From: Sycon ciliatum
Lineage: Eukaryota; Porifera; Calcarea; Leucosolenida; Sycettidae
DNA length: 64,000 nucleotides
Direction: 5' to 3'
Assembly (NCBI RefSeq): GCF_964019385.1
Contig: NC_088647.1
Span: 7,381,128 to 7,445,127, forward strand
In this document: in pieces, positions 38,120-48,720 of the stretch
Layout: each line of letters starts with the position of its first letter
How positions within the stretch are numbered: the first letter of the stretch is position 1
Program-made: the position numbers and the translations under genes
The notes under the pieces: generated by a model
What the model was told of the DNA's origin: nothing
The model's database searches: none
The model's input: only the letters and a program-made list of their open reading frames with translations

Positions 38120-41100
38120 TTTTTTTTTTTTTTTTTAGTAGTAAAAGCCTCTTTTACGGGCGAACAAAACACAATTTGCCATGGCGGAGGATTGAAAACA
38201 AATCACATAATGATGACGTCGCATGTGATCAGACAGCAAGAGAAGCATAGCATAGTCCGCACAATCACGGGGCAAGGCTCAACGGGACACCCTAGCCTCC
38301 ACGACAGCCAGGGAGGCACAGCCATCCATTGGAGGCTGCCAAACTCGGCGAGCCCCACGCAGACACATGACACTCGAACGCAGCAGGGCGAAAGACAGCC
38401 TGCAGCGGAGGTGGGCAATTAGCACAGAATACGCCTCCCTCCCACGTAGCGACTGGAGATGTGCAATCCGGCTCACCAGTGCAGCGGCACCCTTGCCGCA
38501 TCCTCCGGTGGAAGAGAGCACAAAGGGGAGAAAAGTGGATCGCTCCACTTCTCGGACTCTCCGATCATATCGACGCCGTTTCTCTTGCTCATGGTGCCGG
38601 TAGCAGCCAGAGAGAGAGGAGGTGCGGTTCGAAGACGCATAAGGGTTGAACACCCGTACATCAATAAAAGTGCGTTCGAACCGACCCCCCCCCCCCAAAC
38701 TCCACTGGCCACCACATCCAAACGAGCTTGATCCTCGGTTGATGCTGACCGGAGCTGAAACTGCTCCCCAGTCAGGGGTTGGAGATGTGGCTCCACTGCG
38801 ACGTTGTGGGCGACACCCTTCAATGAGCTTGCCAGTATGTCGCGCACCTCGTTGTGGCGGATCGAGGGGAACCCACCGAAAGGACAGGACAAGGCGTGAG
38901 CAGTGGTGAATACCTTCTCGCAAACACAGGTGGTGGGCAGGCGAGAAGGCGTCCAACCGTAACGGAGGCAGAGGCCATCCCGGAATTCCCCCTTCGACAA
39001 AGCGAAGCCATGGCGAGCGATGGGTCGGCAGGTAAGCCAGCTTGATGCTCCCTTCTCCTCTGCCAGACTGATAGCGAGATCGAGTTCGCTGTGTTCGGTG
39101 CGGAACGTATCGGCAGCTATCTTCATTGCCTTTCTGGCCTCAGAGCGAGCCTGACTCTTGGCCCTGCGGACACAGGCAAGAGCATCATCGAGGTGCTCTT
39201 CTTGCGCCATGATCTTGTCGTACAGCGCAGTGGTGATTAGCCTGGAGGTGCCGTACTGTGAGCCAAAAGTGGCAGGGTTGGCCACGCCGAGGCCTCCATG
39301 CCGGCAGGGGAAAGTGAGCAAAATGCGTTCAGCTTCACTGGGCGCCGTCCGTCCACTAATGGCAGGGATTAGGCGGCGGTGGATGATGTCCTCCAGGGGT
39401 GCCAGCTGTTCTGCAGCACCATCGAGAACCCGACACAGGAAGGACCACCGGTGTTGGAGGCTGTTCACCAGTGCAGAGTAAGCTGCTTGAGGCTGTGACC
39501 GGGCGAAATCTGTCAGCTTGCACAGCTCCTGCGACCAGGTGGCCACCTTGGAAGCCACAAACTCCTGCACAAACTGATCAGTTCCGATGGCTGATCCAAG
39601 GTGACGGCACCCGTCAGTGGTGATAGACACACCCGTGCCGGCGAAGATGGTCTCGGCTGCCTCTAGCTTGTCCCGCTTGACGACGAGGACGGACTTGCTG
39701 GGGTTAATGAAATACCCGAACGCCGGCCCATCCCCGACGAGTCGGTCCCACCACTGGCGGAGAGGGTTGAGCCCGCCACCCGCGGACGAGTCATCCGCAT
39801 ACCAGCTCTGGCGTGTTCCTGGGGTTGCCACTCTGCGCACCAGGGGGAGTACCCCCAAAGCGTACATCGGCATAGCAAGAGGATCTCCCTGCGTTGTGCC
39901 TTCTCGCGATAGGAGGCACTCCCCGTCCACGAATAGGCGGGCCGGCTGACGGTAGCAGTTTACGATAGCGGGTGTGATGGCTGGACAGAGGTGCGCTACG
40001 TTGCGCATACATGCTTCTCTGTTAAGGCGATTGAACGCATTGGATGCATCCGCCATAAGCACAGCGTCAACGTCTTCTTCATGGAACGTGTCGTGCATGG
40101 CGTGAATGGCCGCCTCAATGCCACATTCCTGGCCTCCGCACATCTGCAGTGACCCTGTCGCCTCACGAACAGAGTCCCCCGCCACGCTCAGAATAGCCTT
40201 GCCGATGATACGACGGACGGTTTCGCCGATGCCTATTGGGCGCACACCCGGTTTCTTATCTAGAGGGATAAGCCGGCATGCCGTGTAGGCTTCCATCGAT
40301 GCTGGGTTGACGTACTGAGTGGCGATTCGCCGGGCACAGCTGGCGAGAGCATCACATAGGTCGTCTGAAATGTCCCCAAACGCTGTGCACATACGCCTCC
40401 AGCCATCTGCGTCCATCCCAGACGGCCCTGCAGAACCGGTGGTATGCAGTGCAGCTTGGCGCACAGCGGTCCTGTCCAGCTTGGTGAAGAGCACTGGGTG
40501 GGGCTGTGCTGGGGGTTGCCCTGGGAGGAGAGCCGCTGCTGTGACTGCCTCGCCCTGTGGGTGCTTACTGCGCAGCACATCAAGCACGGTCGTTTCTCCA
40601 ATGGTGTCGTCAAGATCAAGAACTCCACCACCCATGTCGGGGGAGAGTTGACGAGTGGCTGCCGAGAGCCTGCCACGCTCAATGTCAGACGCAAATCTGC
40701 GTGCCGGGTCGACCGTGTGTCCCTCGTGCCGTGCGTTTCGCCTGCGGGCCTTGACGATCTGGTCTTGGATAGTCACGGATTCTTGGAGTAGCACCTGTAC
40801 GTCTCCGGAATCCCACGAGGCAATGCGGCGCTCGATGCAAACCTTGTGAGCTGCTGCCGCTACGGTCCCGCCAGGTTTCTGAAGGAGCAACTGCTGCATT
40901 ACCATCGCCGTTTTCAGGGCGTAGTCAGCTGCACCTGAGGAGTTGTTACCAAAGGCGTGGAAGTGTGAACTCAGCATACGGATAAAGGTTCGGCCCGTGC
41001 TGCCCATTGGTACGTCCAACAGGTTTGGGGCAAAATGAACTACCTTCTCGTACGCCTCGGATATCCGGTTGGAAAACGTGGGACCGTCCAGATCTCCCAT

Positions 41101-41559
41101 TCCGAGTGTGGGGTCCCGCAGGGGAGGATGGGGTGGCAGGTCCGGGATAACAGGATCAGCGACGTCCATTGTTGCTTGGGACATGTTGAGTGTGGCTAGC
41201 AGTCGGACATCGTGTGGATCTACGTCCCCACTCGCTGGTAGGTCAACTAGGTCCACTACGGTCACGGTGGCACGCTCCGCGTCCGCTGGCTCAGGCGCTT
41301 GGCTGGCAGGTTCGACATCAGCACTGCCATTGGTGTCAGGCGAGTTCGCCACCTTTACGGGTACTACAGTGCTACTGCTAGTACTGGCACCGGGAGGCGA
41401 GCTCGACCGGGCTGTGCGAGGTGGTCCGTGACGACCGTCTCTGCACTCTGCAAGTAGGGTGGTGGTGAGTACTGCGGCTGCACTCTCGGTGACTACTGGC
41501 TTGTGCACATTCGAGACATTTGGTACGGGTACGGAGTCTAGTGTCGTATCGGAAACTGC
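38120..41559 (-). mobile_element. Complete non-LTR retrotransposon with C-terminal restriction-like nuclease
   Basis: 3440 bp bounded by a 13-bp target duplication (38107-38119 and 41560-41572). It ends in a poly(A) tail (T17 on the plus strand, 38120-38136). One long frame fills almost the whole element. The RT lineage is unlike the CR1/L2-type copies elsewhere in the window. The C-terminal arrangement points to the group that uses a restriction-like endonuclease (R2, CRE, NeSL, Hero and relatives), but which clade cannot be settled without a tree. Confidence 0.85.
38279..41559 (-). CDS. RT and restriction-like endonuclease polyprotein
   Basis: About 1090 codons, open from the 5' end of the element. 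The first internal Met is about 120 codons in, so the start is unclear. The N-terminal third is Ser/Thr/Pro-rich, without the zinc fingers expected in R2. RT motifs are GSAGPSGMDADGWRRM, LIPLDKKPGVRPIGIGE, LMADASNAFNRLNR, REGTTQGDPLAMPMYAL and catalytic WYADDSS. The C-terminus has a CxC-x7-H-x3-C knuckle (CVCEKVFTTAHALSC), then RHNEVRD and a nuclease-like RLDVVASG with FIDVRVFNP. The frame is broken only at a C12 run on the plus strand (38685-38696). One base there restores reading into the nuclease end, stopping at 38279. The break may be an assembly error. Confidence 0.85.
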
Positions 41560-41572
41560 AACCCAGCGACAA
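41560..41572. repeat. Target site duplication, 5' side of element
   Basis: AACCCAGCGACAA, matching 38107-38119 exactly. Confidence 0.85.
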
Positions 41573-41880
41573 AATGCACTATAAACAGTCCGTTTCAAAA
41601 AGATTTGCAATCCTGGCGATCGCCCGCGGAGTTTAGCGTCTTACCGTATGAGCACTCGAGCGCTGCCTGGAAAAACTGACTGTGAACTCGAAGAAATATT
41701 CCGCGCGAAAGCAGGAAAAATGACAACTCACTCACGTTGATACATGCAGTCCAGGGAGTCGTCACGGTATTTGACGACTCCCTGATGCAGTCATGTGCGT
41801 CTGGTTAACAACAAACGAGTTCTTCCTCGTATCGATAATGGAGTCAGAGAGGACATGTCGAAACGAAAGTGTTGCAAATA

Positions 41881-42753
41881 CGGAGCATCAGCAAATCGAA
41901 TATTCGAATGAAATTCGAGAATCGTCACGAAAAGCACTCAATCAGTCGAAACTAGGGCTTTGTTCGACTGAAAAATGCCCGCAAACAGAAAATACTTTTC
42001 GAATACTTTTCGAATGCTCCGCGCGTGCTCTAGTACACGGCGCACTACGACTACGAGTACTCATTCTTGCGCATGTAGCTACTAGTACTAGTTCTTACTA
42101 AAGACAGTAAAGTACTAGTCTGGACTTCTTGTCAATCTTGACGCTTTCCTCTCTCTCGAACTGTGAAAAGTTTTATCAAGTGTGCATTTTGTTTCATTTC
42201 AAGTATCCTGGAATCATGGCTTTGTCACCAACTACCAGCCCCGGTATGCCTCCTGCTCCCAGTACTGCAGTAGCCCTGCTGGCGTTGTCTCGGCATCTGC
42301 GTCTATGGTGAGTTCCCCGCAGGGAGAGGGCAACTCAAAGTGTGCCAAATATTTGAGGGTCGACCTTACCATGGATCTCATTCTGCTGAGGCAGTGTAGG
42401 GCCCACCCTCACCTATTCGTCCGCGGGTCTCCTGATATGCAAGGGATAGCGGAGGAGCTCGGCCGAGATCCGCCTTTTCAAGGGGTCTCCAAGAGAGATC
42501 CTATCGCCAATAGCCTGAATCGGATGAAGCATCCGCCGCTTCGCGTCATCCCCAAAGGCAATGAGAAACAACAGCAACTCCGTTCATTGCACATCTCAAA
42601 ATCCCAGTCCTCAACTGCTCAAGCTAAAAAAAACTCGATTCGAAAATACTGGACTGCGCTACATGCTGAACCTCTTTTTCATTCGAATTTTCTCTCTGAT
42701 TTTCTTTTTGCCATTCGAATAATCAAATCGAAAATTCGATTTGCTGATGCTCC
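41881..42753 (+). mobile_element. TA-flanked DNA element carrying a SANT/Myb-like frame
   Basis: 873 bp between TA dinucleotides (41879-41880 and 42754-42755). The 20-bp terminal inverted repeats begin CGGAGCATCAGCAAATCGAA. TTCGAAT words recur near both ends. TA duplication suits Tc1/mariner-type transposition. It has no transposase, but it does contain an open frame (see 42182). Confidence 0.75.
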
Positions 42754-42793
42754 GTATGTTGACGAGCGGCATGTGTCTCAATTCGTTTTGTGA
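42182..42793 (+). CDS. ORF with possible SANT/Myb-like domain
   Basis: 203 aa frame. Residues 57-115 have spaced features of a SANT/Myb-like helix-turn-helix: LRVDLTMDLILLRQC, then IAEELGRDPPF, then VSKRDPIANSLNRM. Such domains bind DNA and often accompany transposon proteins. The last residues run through the terminal repeat and out of the element, so the C-terminus is not natural. It may be a captured exon or the relic of an accessory transposon protein. No start context or splice site supports it strongly. Confidence 0.35.
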   Translation: MHFVSFQVSWNHGFVTNYQPRYASCSQYCSSPAGVVSASASMVSSPQGEGNSKCAKYLRVDLTMDLILLRQCRAHPHLFVRGSPDMQGIAEELGRDPPFQGVSKRDPIANSLNRMKHPPLRVIPKGNEKQQQLRSLHISKSQSSTAQAKKNSIRKYWTALHAEPLFHSNFLSDFLFAIRIIKSKIRFADAPYVDERHVSQFVL

Positions 42794-43624
42794 CCAAAAA
42801 TAGTTTCTTTGAGCTGCGATGCAATTTACTCACCGTGTGACGAAAACACGACATCGACACGGAATCATTCCCAAGGCCATGACTTGGCAAAGCTATCCAT
42901 GTGACTTCGACGACATTTTGAGAAAAGCAGACGCTTGTGAACGTTGATAGAAGACGGCGTTGACTGCTAAATTCAAATAAATTGGCGATCTTGAAACTAA
43001 AATAAATCTCAAAAAGCTACAGCGCGATGACTTCCATATTCACTCACACCATTGCAGTGTTGTGGGTGTGTTCGGATGGCGTGAGCCAGTCAAGTGTCAG
43101 TCAGTTCGGCAGGAAGCGCGAGCTTCAACAACAAGTCATTTGGTGCAGCCATTTTCTTTGTCTTGTACCAGCTTGATCACCAAAACAATGAAAAAAAAGT
43201 TTGACTTGAGGATAGGTTGGGATTTGAACTCACAACTTCATGGTCAGCAGACAGCATTCATAACCACAAGGCCAAAAAGGAAAGGATAAATCGTGGGTTT
43301 TGATAAAAATTCGATACTGGCTTCCTGGGCAAATTGTAAACCATGGGAAAAGGCCGGAAACCTGGCCGAAATTCTAACTCCTTAACGGCTGGTCCAATTG
43401 TTCCGAAACTTTCACAGAACAATTTGCCGTGTCCTAACATGCCATTCTATGTACTTTGTTGTCCAAATTTCCCTTATCTTCATACTTTTTAAGACCCAAA
43501 CCTGATTGTAAATCTTTTTGAAACAGACTATAGTGCCGGTTGGGCTTGAAAATTTGCAGAGCTCAAAATGTCACAACTGCCCCTCTGTTCTTGGCTTGGC
43601 GCCTCTTGGTGACCCGTACTCAAT

Positions 43625-43628
<4 letters not shown>
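42756..43628. other. No gene; tRNA-derived SINE-like segment at 43215-43273
   Basis: Apart from the SINE-like segment listed separately, no feature was seen. Confidence 0.4.
43215..43273 (-). repeat. tRNA-derived SINE head or tRNA-like pseudogene
   Basis: The minus strand reads GGCCTTGTGGTTATGAATGC (A-box region), and GAGTTCAAATCC about 35 bp later (a B box). The arrangement is tRNA-like but no cloverleaf with paired acceptor ends was found. The frequent SINE wording GTTGTGAGTTC favours a SINE. Confidence 0.45.
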
Positions 43629-43661
<33 letters not shown>

Positions 43662-44100
43662 AAAAAACACCCTTGCAATGAGTCTGCGTAAGACATGTAG
43701 GTCTGCGAGTTGCGTACGCCATTTCTCGCACCTGCAGCTGCTGTACGAGCGTACCTGGGCAGTCTTTTGCCAGATGGCCAGAGATACTGCAGCGCCAACA
43801 AGTTTGAATTTGACCTTTGTGCCATACTCTTACGGTACGGGGACCTATTCGCAAGCTAGAAGGCACAGCCTTCCTCAGGGAAACTTTGACATACCTGGTC
43901 CCTGTGTCAACTGCAAAGCCCTCATGGCTAACAATCTTCCTCTTTGGAGGACCATGGACCCGACCATAGAATGAAATTTCATGCACAAGAGCACCATCTT
44001 GCAATGACAGGGGGCATCCGAATACATGGAGAGTCGTAACTGACATGCCTCCCATTACAACTTCAACACTCTTACTGGCAATTTACGTTTCTTCCTCTGA
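43629..44100 (-). pseudogene. Non-LTR ORF1-type fragment with CCHC knuckle and poly(A)
   Basis: The minus-strand frame 44055-43660 contains VHGPPKRKIV, TGTRYVKVSL, RIGPRTVRVWHKGQ and a zinc knuckle, CWRCSISGHLAKDC. This order is common in ORF1 proteins of non-LTR elements. The frame stops at TAG and runs at once into A30 (43658-43629). The abrupt tail after a coding stop suggests retroposition of a truncated transcript. Its upstream part is cut by the non-LTR copy that begins at 44172. Confidence 0.6.
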
Positions 44101-44171
44101 CGTCAACAGGCGGTCGCGCACTCCTTGGGTGACGAAGGACTTATGTGACATTGCACCAGCCAGGCTTTACG

Positions 44172-45873
44172 TTTAGCTACTGGCAGTGATGGCTTGCCCG
44201 GAACGATTCTTAAATCATGCGCTGACCTTCTTGCACCCTCACTGATGCTCATCTTCAACAAATCATTGTCCGAAGGCCAGCTGCCACCGAGCATGAAAAT
44301 CGCCAACATCACTCCCGTCTACAAAGGTGGTGACCCCAGTCAACCCACCAACTATAGACCTGTCTCTTTGCTCCCTATAGTCTCCAAGCTGCTTGAGCGT
44401 ATCGTCCATGAGCAACTCAGTCAATACCTGGCTGAACATTATCTTTACCCTTCCTGTCAATTTGGCTTCAGACGCCAGCACTCTACAGAGGATGCTCTCA
44501 CAATGGTTACAGACAAATTCCTAAGAGCCCGAGATGACGGGCTGTCAACTGGCGCTGTTTTCCTGGACATGTCAAAGGCCTTTGACAAGGTCCAGCCTCA
44601 GACACTTGTCGAAGACCTATTCCAGCTTGGAATCTCCGGCACAGCCCTGAACTGGTTAAGCGACTACCTCTCAAATCGTCAACAACAAGTCGTCATCAGC
44701 GGCGATAGCAGCTCATCTTTCACATGCGCAAGTGGGGTTCCCCAAGGGTCTGTACTGAGACCACTATTGTTTGTCATATATGGCAGGGATGTGGCCAGTG
44801 AAGTGGATCAGTTTGCCGTCCAGGTAATCCAATTCGCGGACGACATCATGCTACACGATAGCAGGAAGGACAAGGTAGTGCTGTCACACAACCTGCCTTC
44901 AGCCATCACCCATCTCAGCAACTGGCTTGGTGAGCGCAACCTAATCCTGAATAGTCGAAAACACAAATATTGTTTACTCCTGCCAATCGTCATGACGACA
45001 AGACATTGAATGTGCACTGTGCAGCTACACTCCTCCAGCAAGTGACAAGCGCCAAGTACCTGGGCTTGCACATCGATGACGACCTGAAATGGAACACAAT
45101 GGTTGACCATATAGCCAAGACAGTGTCCTCAAAGACTGCCATTCTCTTCCGCCACATGCACAGGCAGTGCCTCCCAATGCCATGCCGCTCAACCTACTTG
45201 AGATGTATAATTTTACCCACATTCCAATACGCATCCAACAGCTTTTCCTCTTCCCTTTCCTCTGCACAACGTGATCGTCTTGAGAAACTTCTCAAGCGAG
45301 CTGTGCGTGTTGTCTGCTCTGCTCCCTTCCTGTCTGCAACTGCCCCTCTTTTTGAACGCCTCAGCATTCAACCCCTGCAATCAATGTATTGCCGCAAACT
45401 CCTCCTGCTAACCTTTCGTGTAATTCATAATAACTGTAGTGTGCTTCTTCATGACCTCGTTACACCTCTGTCACACACCCGTCGAACGAGGAGCACAGAT
45501 GTTCCCCTGCTTCTTTTCCCGAGGATCATATCTGCCGCTGCCACACGCAGCCCTTCATATCAATGTCCCGCTCTCTGGAATAAGTTGCCTGCATCTATAC
45601 AATCACTGAAGAAACCAGGTCAATTCCGGACCGCTCTCTTACCCCACCTGAAAAATTCACCGACTTACGTTGCTCACTGATCAAATAATTATGCAATCTT
45701 TCCTCTGCTAGCTAGCTGCTGTCTTAAATCCTACTCTATTTTTCTTTTTTTCTTTTTTTCTTTTAATCTTTTCCTTACATTTGTGTGCCTGTAACTTTAG
45801 TCGATCTCATGTAATAAGGCAACACTGCCTGTTTGTTATTCGACGTTAAATAAACCAATCCAATCCAATCCAG
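44172..45873 (+). pseudogene. 5'-truncated CR1/L2-like element with (CCAAT)n tail
   Basis: Begins inside the RT at TGSDGLPGT and runs through NYRPVSLLPIVSKLLE, FLDMSKAFDKV, ASGVPQGSVL and FADDIML. At about 44958 one base is missing from an A run (CGAAAACAC where CGAAAAACAC is expected) and the frame shifts. It then continues to the true stop at 45680. The 3' untranslated region ends with AAATAAA and CCAAT repeats (45855-45872). The RT catalytic residues are intact. The endonuclease is absent. Confidence 0.8.
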
Positions 45874-45874
45874 G

Positions 45875-46319
45875 TCCAATTGGCTGAGTTCGGAGGGCTG
45901 AACACCCAGTCTAGACAGCTCCTTGATAAAAAAATACATGGTCCAAAGGCCAGTCCTTGTGGACCCTAAACATAAATGAGGCAGGAGCAGGAGCTCCAGA
46001 AGTGCTCCCGTCCTCCATAGTGTTAGTAGAAAAGATTTGAATTGCCGTGCGTTTTTTTCTTTTTTTCTACAAAATCCACATATCTCCAGACACTGGGTGA
46101 ATGATGGAGTGTGGTGGTGGGGCCCATTAAGCTCCGCCGACCAGAGGTCTCGGCTTCATAGCTCCATGGACGCACCAAAGGGAGATTGGGTAGGGAGGAT
46201 TAAATTTAAAAAGAAAACAGAAGAAAGAAAATGGAAAGATTGTATTGCTCAGTGAGCAAAAGAATAAGTTGAGTATTGATGTGAACGCTGTTAGACTTTT
46301 AAATTCAAGAGGAGACTGT
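45875..46319. other. No gene seen
   Basis: Possibly the continuation of the ORF1-type fragment split by the CCAAT-tailed insertion, but no motif confirms it. Confidence 0.35.
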
Positions 46320-46805
46320 CTGTGAGGAGAAATTACATGTACGTCCAAGCAGGGTAGGACACTGTACCCTCTTACTCGCGTATTCTATGAGTGGCCCAGT
46401 GCCAGTTCGTTCTGAGGAGGTGGTGATAAGCTGCTGTCTTGAACTTTTGGATGTTCTTTGCGTGAAATGGGTGGGGAATGACAGAGGAAGGCAGCTGGTT
46501 CCAAATTGGGATGACGGAAAGGCTCGGCTCACATTGTTCCGGGAATTGGCAGGAAGAACATTCTGTAACTGATGGGGATGCGCGGTGGACAGTCGTACAG
46601 CCTGGCGGGTGAGGCGTGTGGTCCTGGGTTGGTGTGTCGGGGGTGGAGCCATTCTCGAGAGAAGAGAGGGAGAATTATCGCAAAGGGCTTTATACAGGAG
46701 GCAGAGGGCAGCGATGGTGCGGCGAATTATGAGGCTAGGAAGCCAGCATTGCGGATGTATTGCCTTGATGGCTCGCTCCTGCACCCAGTCCAGCCTATTC
46801 AAGTG
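46320..46805 (-). pseudogene. Non-LTR RT C-terminal fragment fused to BEL/Pao
   Basis: The minus frame reads LDWVQERAIKAIH, IAALCLLYKALCDNSPSLLSRM and LPLSFPTHFTQ, the C-terminal region of a CR1-like ORF2. It follows in the same open frame as part of the BEL/Pao RNase H. The junction near 46805 joins two unrelated retroelements. Confidence 0.55.
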
Positions 46806-47865
46806 GGAAGGCGTCCGAGCGTATCCACAACAGCACCGTTCTGGAGTCTGTCCAGAATATGACCCGTGGAATTGAGATACGCAGCTGTTCCCGTACGGTA
46901 CAGGATAGGTGCGAGGCGAGGACCGCGGCCTGGAGTTCCAGACGGGGTATCGAGGCCGTTTCAGTGGAGCAACGCGTGCCTTTGCTGCAACTAGGGAAAC
47001 TGCCAGCTGAGTACCGTGGTTCGCTACTCTCAAGTACACAGCGGCGTCGTATGCTTTCTCGCTTGCGTCAGCAAACACGTGCAGCTGGATGTCTGTAGCG
47101 ACTGCAATCAACGGTGTGTAGCACCGTGGCACTTCTACGGTGGCCACCTGGTCTAACTCTGCAGCCCAATCTGTCCATCTCAGTGCAAGAGATGCAGGGA
47201 GTTCATCATCCCAGCCTATGCCAGCTCTCCACACGTCTTGGAGAAGCATGCGTGCGATGATGGAGTGGGCAGGGTACCAGGGCGAGTGGGTCAAATACCG
47301 ACATTGTGTGTCGCAGGACGCTTCGCGACTGGTGCCTTTGGATCTGGCTTCGTGCAGCAGGAGAAGCCAAGAGTGTCCTTCGCAGGGTCCCATCGGAGGC
47401 CCAGGGTCTTCTCGATGGGGAGGTCGAGGCTGTGGACGTTCACGATTCTTGGTGACCTCAGATCTGATGGAAGGCTCTCGAGGACCGTCGGAGAGTTGCT
47501 CACCCAGTTACGGATCACAAACCCTCCCCCCTCGTGGACGTCGAAATAGTCGCCGACATAGTGGCACTCCTCTATGGCTGTCACGGTTCGCGCATCTCCG
47601 GAAGCCAAGTCGTGCGCGTTGATGTTCTTCGCAAACTGGGCGAAGGTTGGTGAGCAGACTGCACCGAACGTCATGACGTCCATCTGGTACACATCAACTG
47701 GTCTGCTTGTATCCATGTCGCGCCAGAGGAAGCGTTGTGCATGACGGTCTTCGGGCCGCATCTTCACCTGGTGGAACATCTCCTTGATGTCTGCACCAAA
47801 GGAAACCTCAAACAGTCTGAAGTTGAACAGAACTTGTGTGATCGGCGTCAGGAGGAAGTCGTTTA
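46806..47865 (-). pseudogene. BEL/Pao pol: RT and RNase H, decayed
   Basis: Reading on the minus strand: LNDFLLTPITQVLFNFRL, MFHQVKMRPEDRHAQRFLWRD, YQMDVMTFGAVCSP, the catalytic box as YVGDYFD, GGFVIRNWVSNSP, then DLPIEKTLGLRWD. After a frame break come RMLLQDVWRAGIGWDDELP, QLHVFADASEKAY (RNase H) and FWTDSRTVLLWIRSDA. In BEL/Pao RTs the box is normally YVDD, so a catalytic Asp is Gly here. Integrase is missing. The N-terminal part continues at 49546-50065 after two MITEs. Confidence 0.82.
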
Positions 47866-48717
47866 GGCCTCGGTCACACTACGGCAGTTTGAAGCTGGAC
47901 GCAGCGTCAAGCCGCAGCACTTGACGGAGACGTGGGGTCACACAGTGTTTTGTTTTTTTTGCAGCTCATGACTGCCGCGGCTTGACGCATTTGTCTACGT
48001 CACAAAACCACCAGGAAAACTCAATGACGACACGGATTCCCACGGAAACCGGCCTTTTGCTTATTATACAAAAAAATTGTCGGACAAAGTTTTCGAATTT
48101 TTCATTGATTTTTGATTACAAGAAGACGAAAGGTACTAGGTCCACGCGTGCACGATCGTTGTCGTTTCTTTCCGAATTTGAAGCCATTTTCAGTTGTAGT
48201 GTCATTGATCAGGCAAGAAAAGTCCGCATCGCAGCTGTGTTTCTCCTGACTTCGTCATACTGGTTGTCCTTTTTGGGGCTCTTGACGACAACACAACACT
48301 CACAAGTCAACAGGCTCCAGTTGGCCGATGACCCACTCAAACAACTGATCCTTTCTCGACATCATTTTCATCTCAGAAAACGCCTCGCTCTTCCGCCAGG
48401 TTCGGAGTAGAGCAGCCTCGGCCTCGTAGGTCCACGGACTCATCTCGAACAAAAAGAGGGAACAAAACTAACCTTGAACAGACGAATGTCGAATAACTGC
48501 TCAACTCAAGCAAAGACAAATGTCTTGAAACTAATTTTACTTGAAAGACACTGTTTTTCCGCCAAGCGTCACTCCCACCAGCGGCAACGCAGCCGATTTC
48601 CCCACGTCAGACGCATCAGCGTCTGACGCTCAAACCTCCCGCGTTGCGTCAGTTGCCATGGAAAAGCTCATGATTCTGACGCTGACGCAGCATTTTTGCC
48701 GTAGTGTGACCGAGGCC
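47866..48717. mobile_element. PIF/Harbinger-like MITE, tandem copy 1
   Basis: 852 bp, with 20-bp inverted ends GGCCTCGGTCACACTACGGC. TTA flanks it on both sides (47863-47865 and 48718-48720). A 3-bp TWA duplication is the PIF/Harbinger signature. It is non-coding and closely similar to the following copy. Confidence 0.75.
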
Positions 48718-48720
48718 TTA

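Noticed and set aside
38279..41610. Met at 41610 as the start of the nuclease-type RT protein
   Set aside because: It lies outside the target duplication (41560-41572), so it is flanking DNA that happens to be in frame.
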